A stretch of DNA of 6,524 bases. Origin: Flavobacteriales bacterium (GTDB lineage Bacteria; Bacteroidota; Bacteroidia; Flavobacteriales; Parvicellaceae). A program made the translations under genes and the position numbers. The notes below the pieces were generated by a model. It searched no databases. It saw only the letters and a list, made by a program, of their open reading frames with translations, and was not told the origin of the DNA. Below are positions 6,493-6,524 of the stretch, one piece after another. The stretch spans positions 1 through 6,524 of the forward strand of contig JAAZYJ010000244.1 in NCBI GenBank assembly GCA_014239715.1, in the 5' to 3' direction. Within the stretch, counting starts at the first letter, position 1; each line of letters opens with the position of its first letter.

Positions 6493-6524
6493 GTCGCCAT
6501 TTTTGAACTAATAAATTCCAATAA
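6493..6524 (-). pseudogene. Upstream remainder of the nucleotidyltransferase frame, with an in-frame TAG
   Basis: Reading the minus strand in the frame of the downstream part gives I-G-I-Y-stop-F-K-N-G-D and then M-L-R-E-E-L. Family members have IGIYYFK-G at this place, so the stop codon TAG (6508-6510) stands where Tyr (TAT/TAC) is expected; one base change explains it. Homology runs on both sides in the same frame, so this is a nonsense change, not a frameshift. Either the gene is broken, the base is a sequencing error, or TAG is read through. Only 32 bases are visible, so the state of the upstream part is unknown. Confidence 0.65.

Noticed and set aside
6508..6510. Genome-wide reassignment of TAG to an amino acid
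   Set aside because: The TPR and EnvC-like genes end with TAG exactly where the proteins should end, so TAG appears to work as a normal stop here.

Overview
The window looks like a Bacteroidota chromosome segment, probably from the Cytophagales-like part of the phylum. This rests on the protein styles (a DUF4292-type lipoprotein, a TatA of the phylum's type, a LytM protein with a long coiled coil), on promoter boxes of the TAnnTTTG type, and on the absence of clear Shine-Dalgarno sequences. Every gene I can support lies on the minus strand, so transcription runs from high to low coordinates. I saw no RNA genes, mobile elements, CRISPR arrays or long repeats.

Right block (6524 down to 2229), a tightly packed envelope gene chain. 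In order of transcription it holds: the C-terminal part of a sugar-phosphate nucleotidyltransferase with a left-handed beta-helix tail; a 589-residue TPR lipoprotein; a 276-residue DUF4292-type lipoprotein; and an EnvC-like coiled-coil protein with a LytM domain that lacks metal ligands. Neighbouring genes overlap by 29, 8 and 4 bases, which suggests one mRNA and translational coupling. The nucleotidyltransferase frame carries an in-frame TAG at 6508-6510, where family members normally have a Tyr.

Middle (2228 to 1501). A 150-residue multi-spanning membrane protein of unknown function is flanked by two short intergenic regions of about 137 bases. Each region has a candidate -7 promoter box about 50 bases before the next start codon. 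The upstream one also holds a perfect 16-bp palindrome next to its box.

Left block (1500 to 1). tatA encodes the pore-forming subunit of the twin-arginine translocase. It is followed 10 bases later by gatA, the amidase subunit of the Glu/Asp-tRNA(Gln/Asn) amidotransferase, which starts at TTG and runs off the left edge with its catalytic triad intact.

The most interesting idea is that the pair TPR lipoprotein plus DUF4292 lipoprotein mirrors the Pseudomonas pair LbcA (PA4667) plus LolB (PA4668). Here a LytM cell-wall protein directly follows. This would suggest a Bacteroidota counterpart of a lipoprotein-insertion and cell-wall-hydrolase-control locus. That is inference, not proof.
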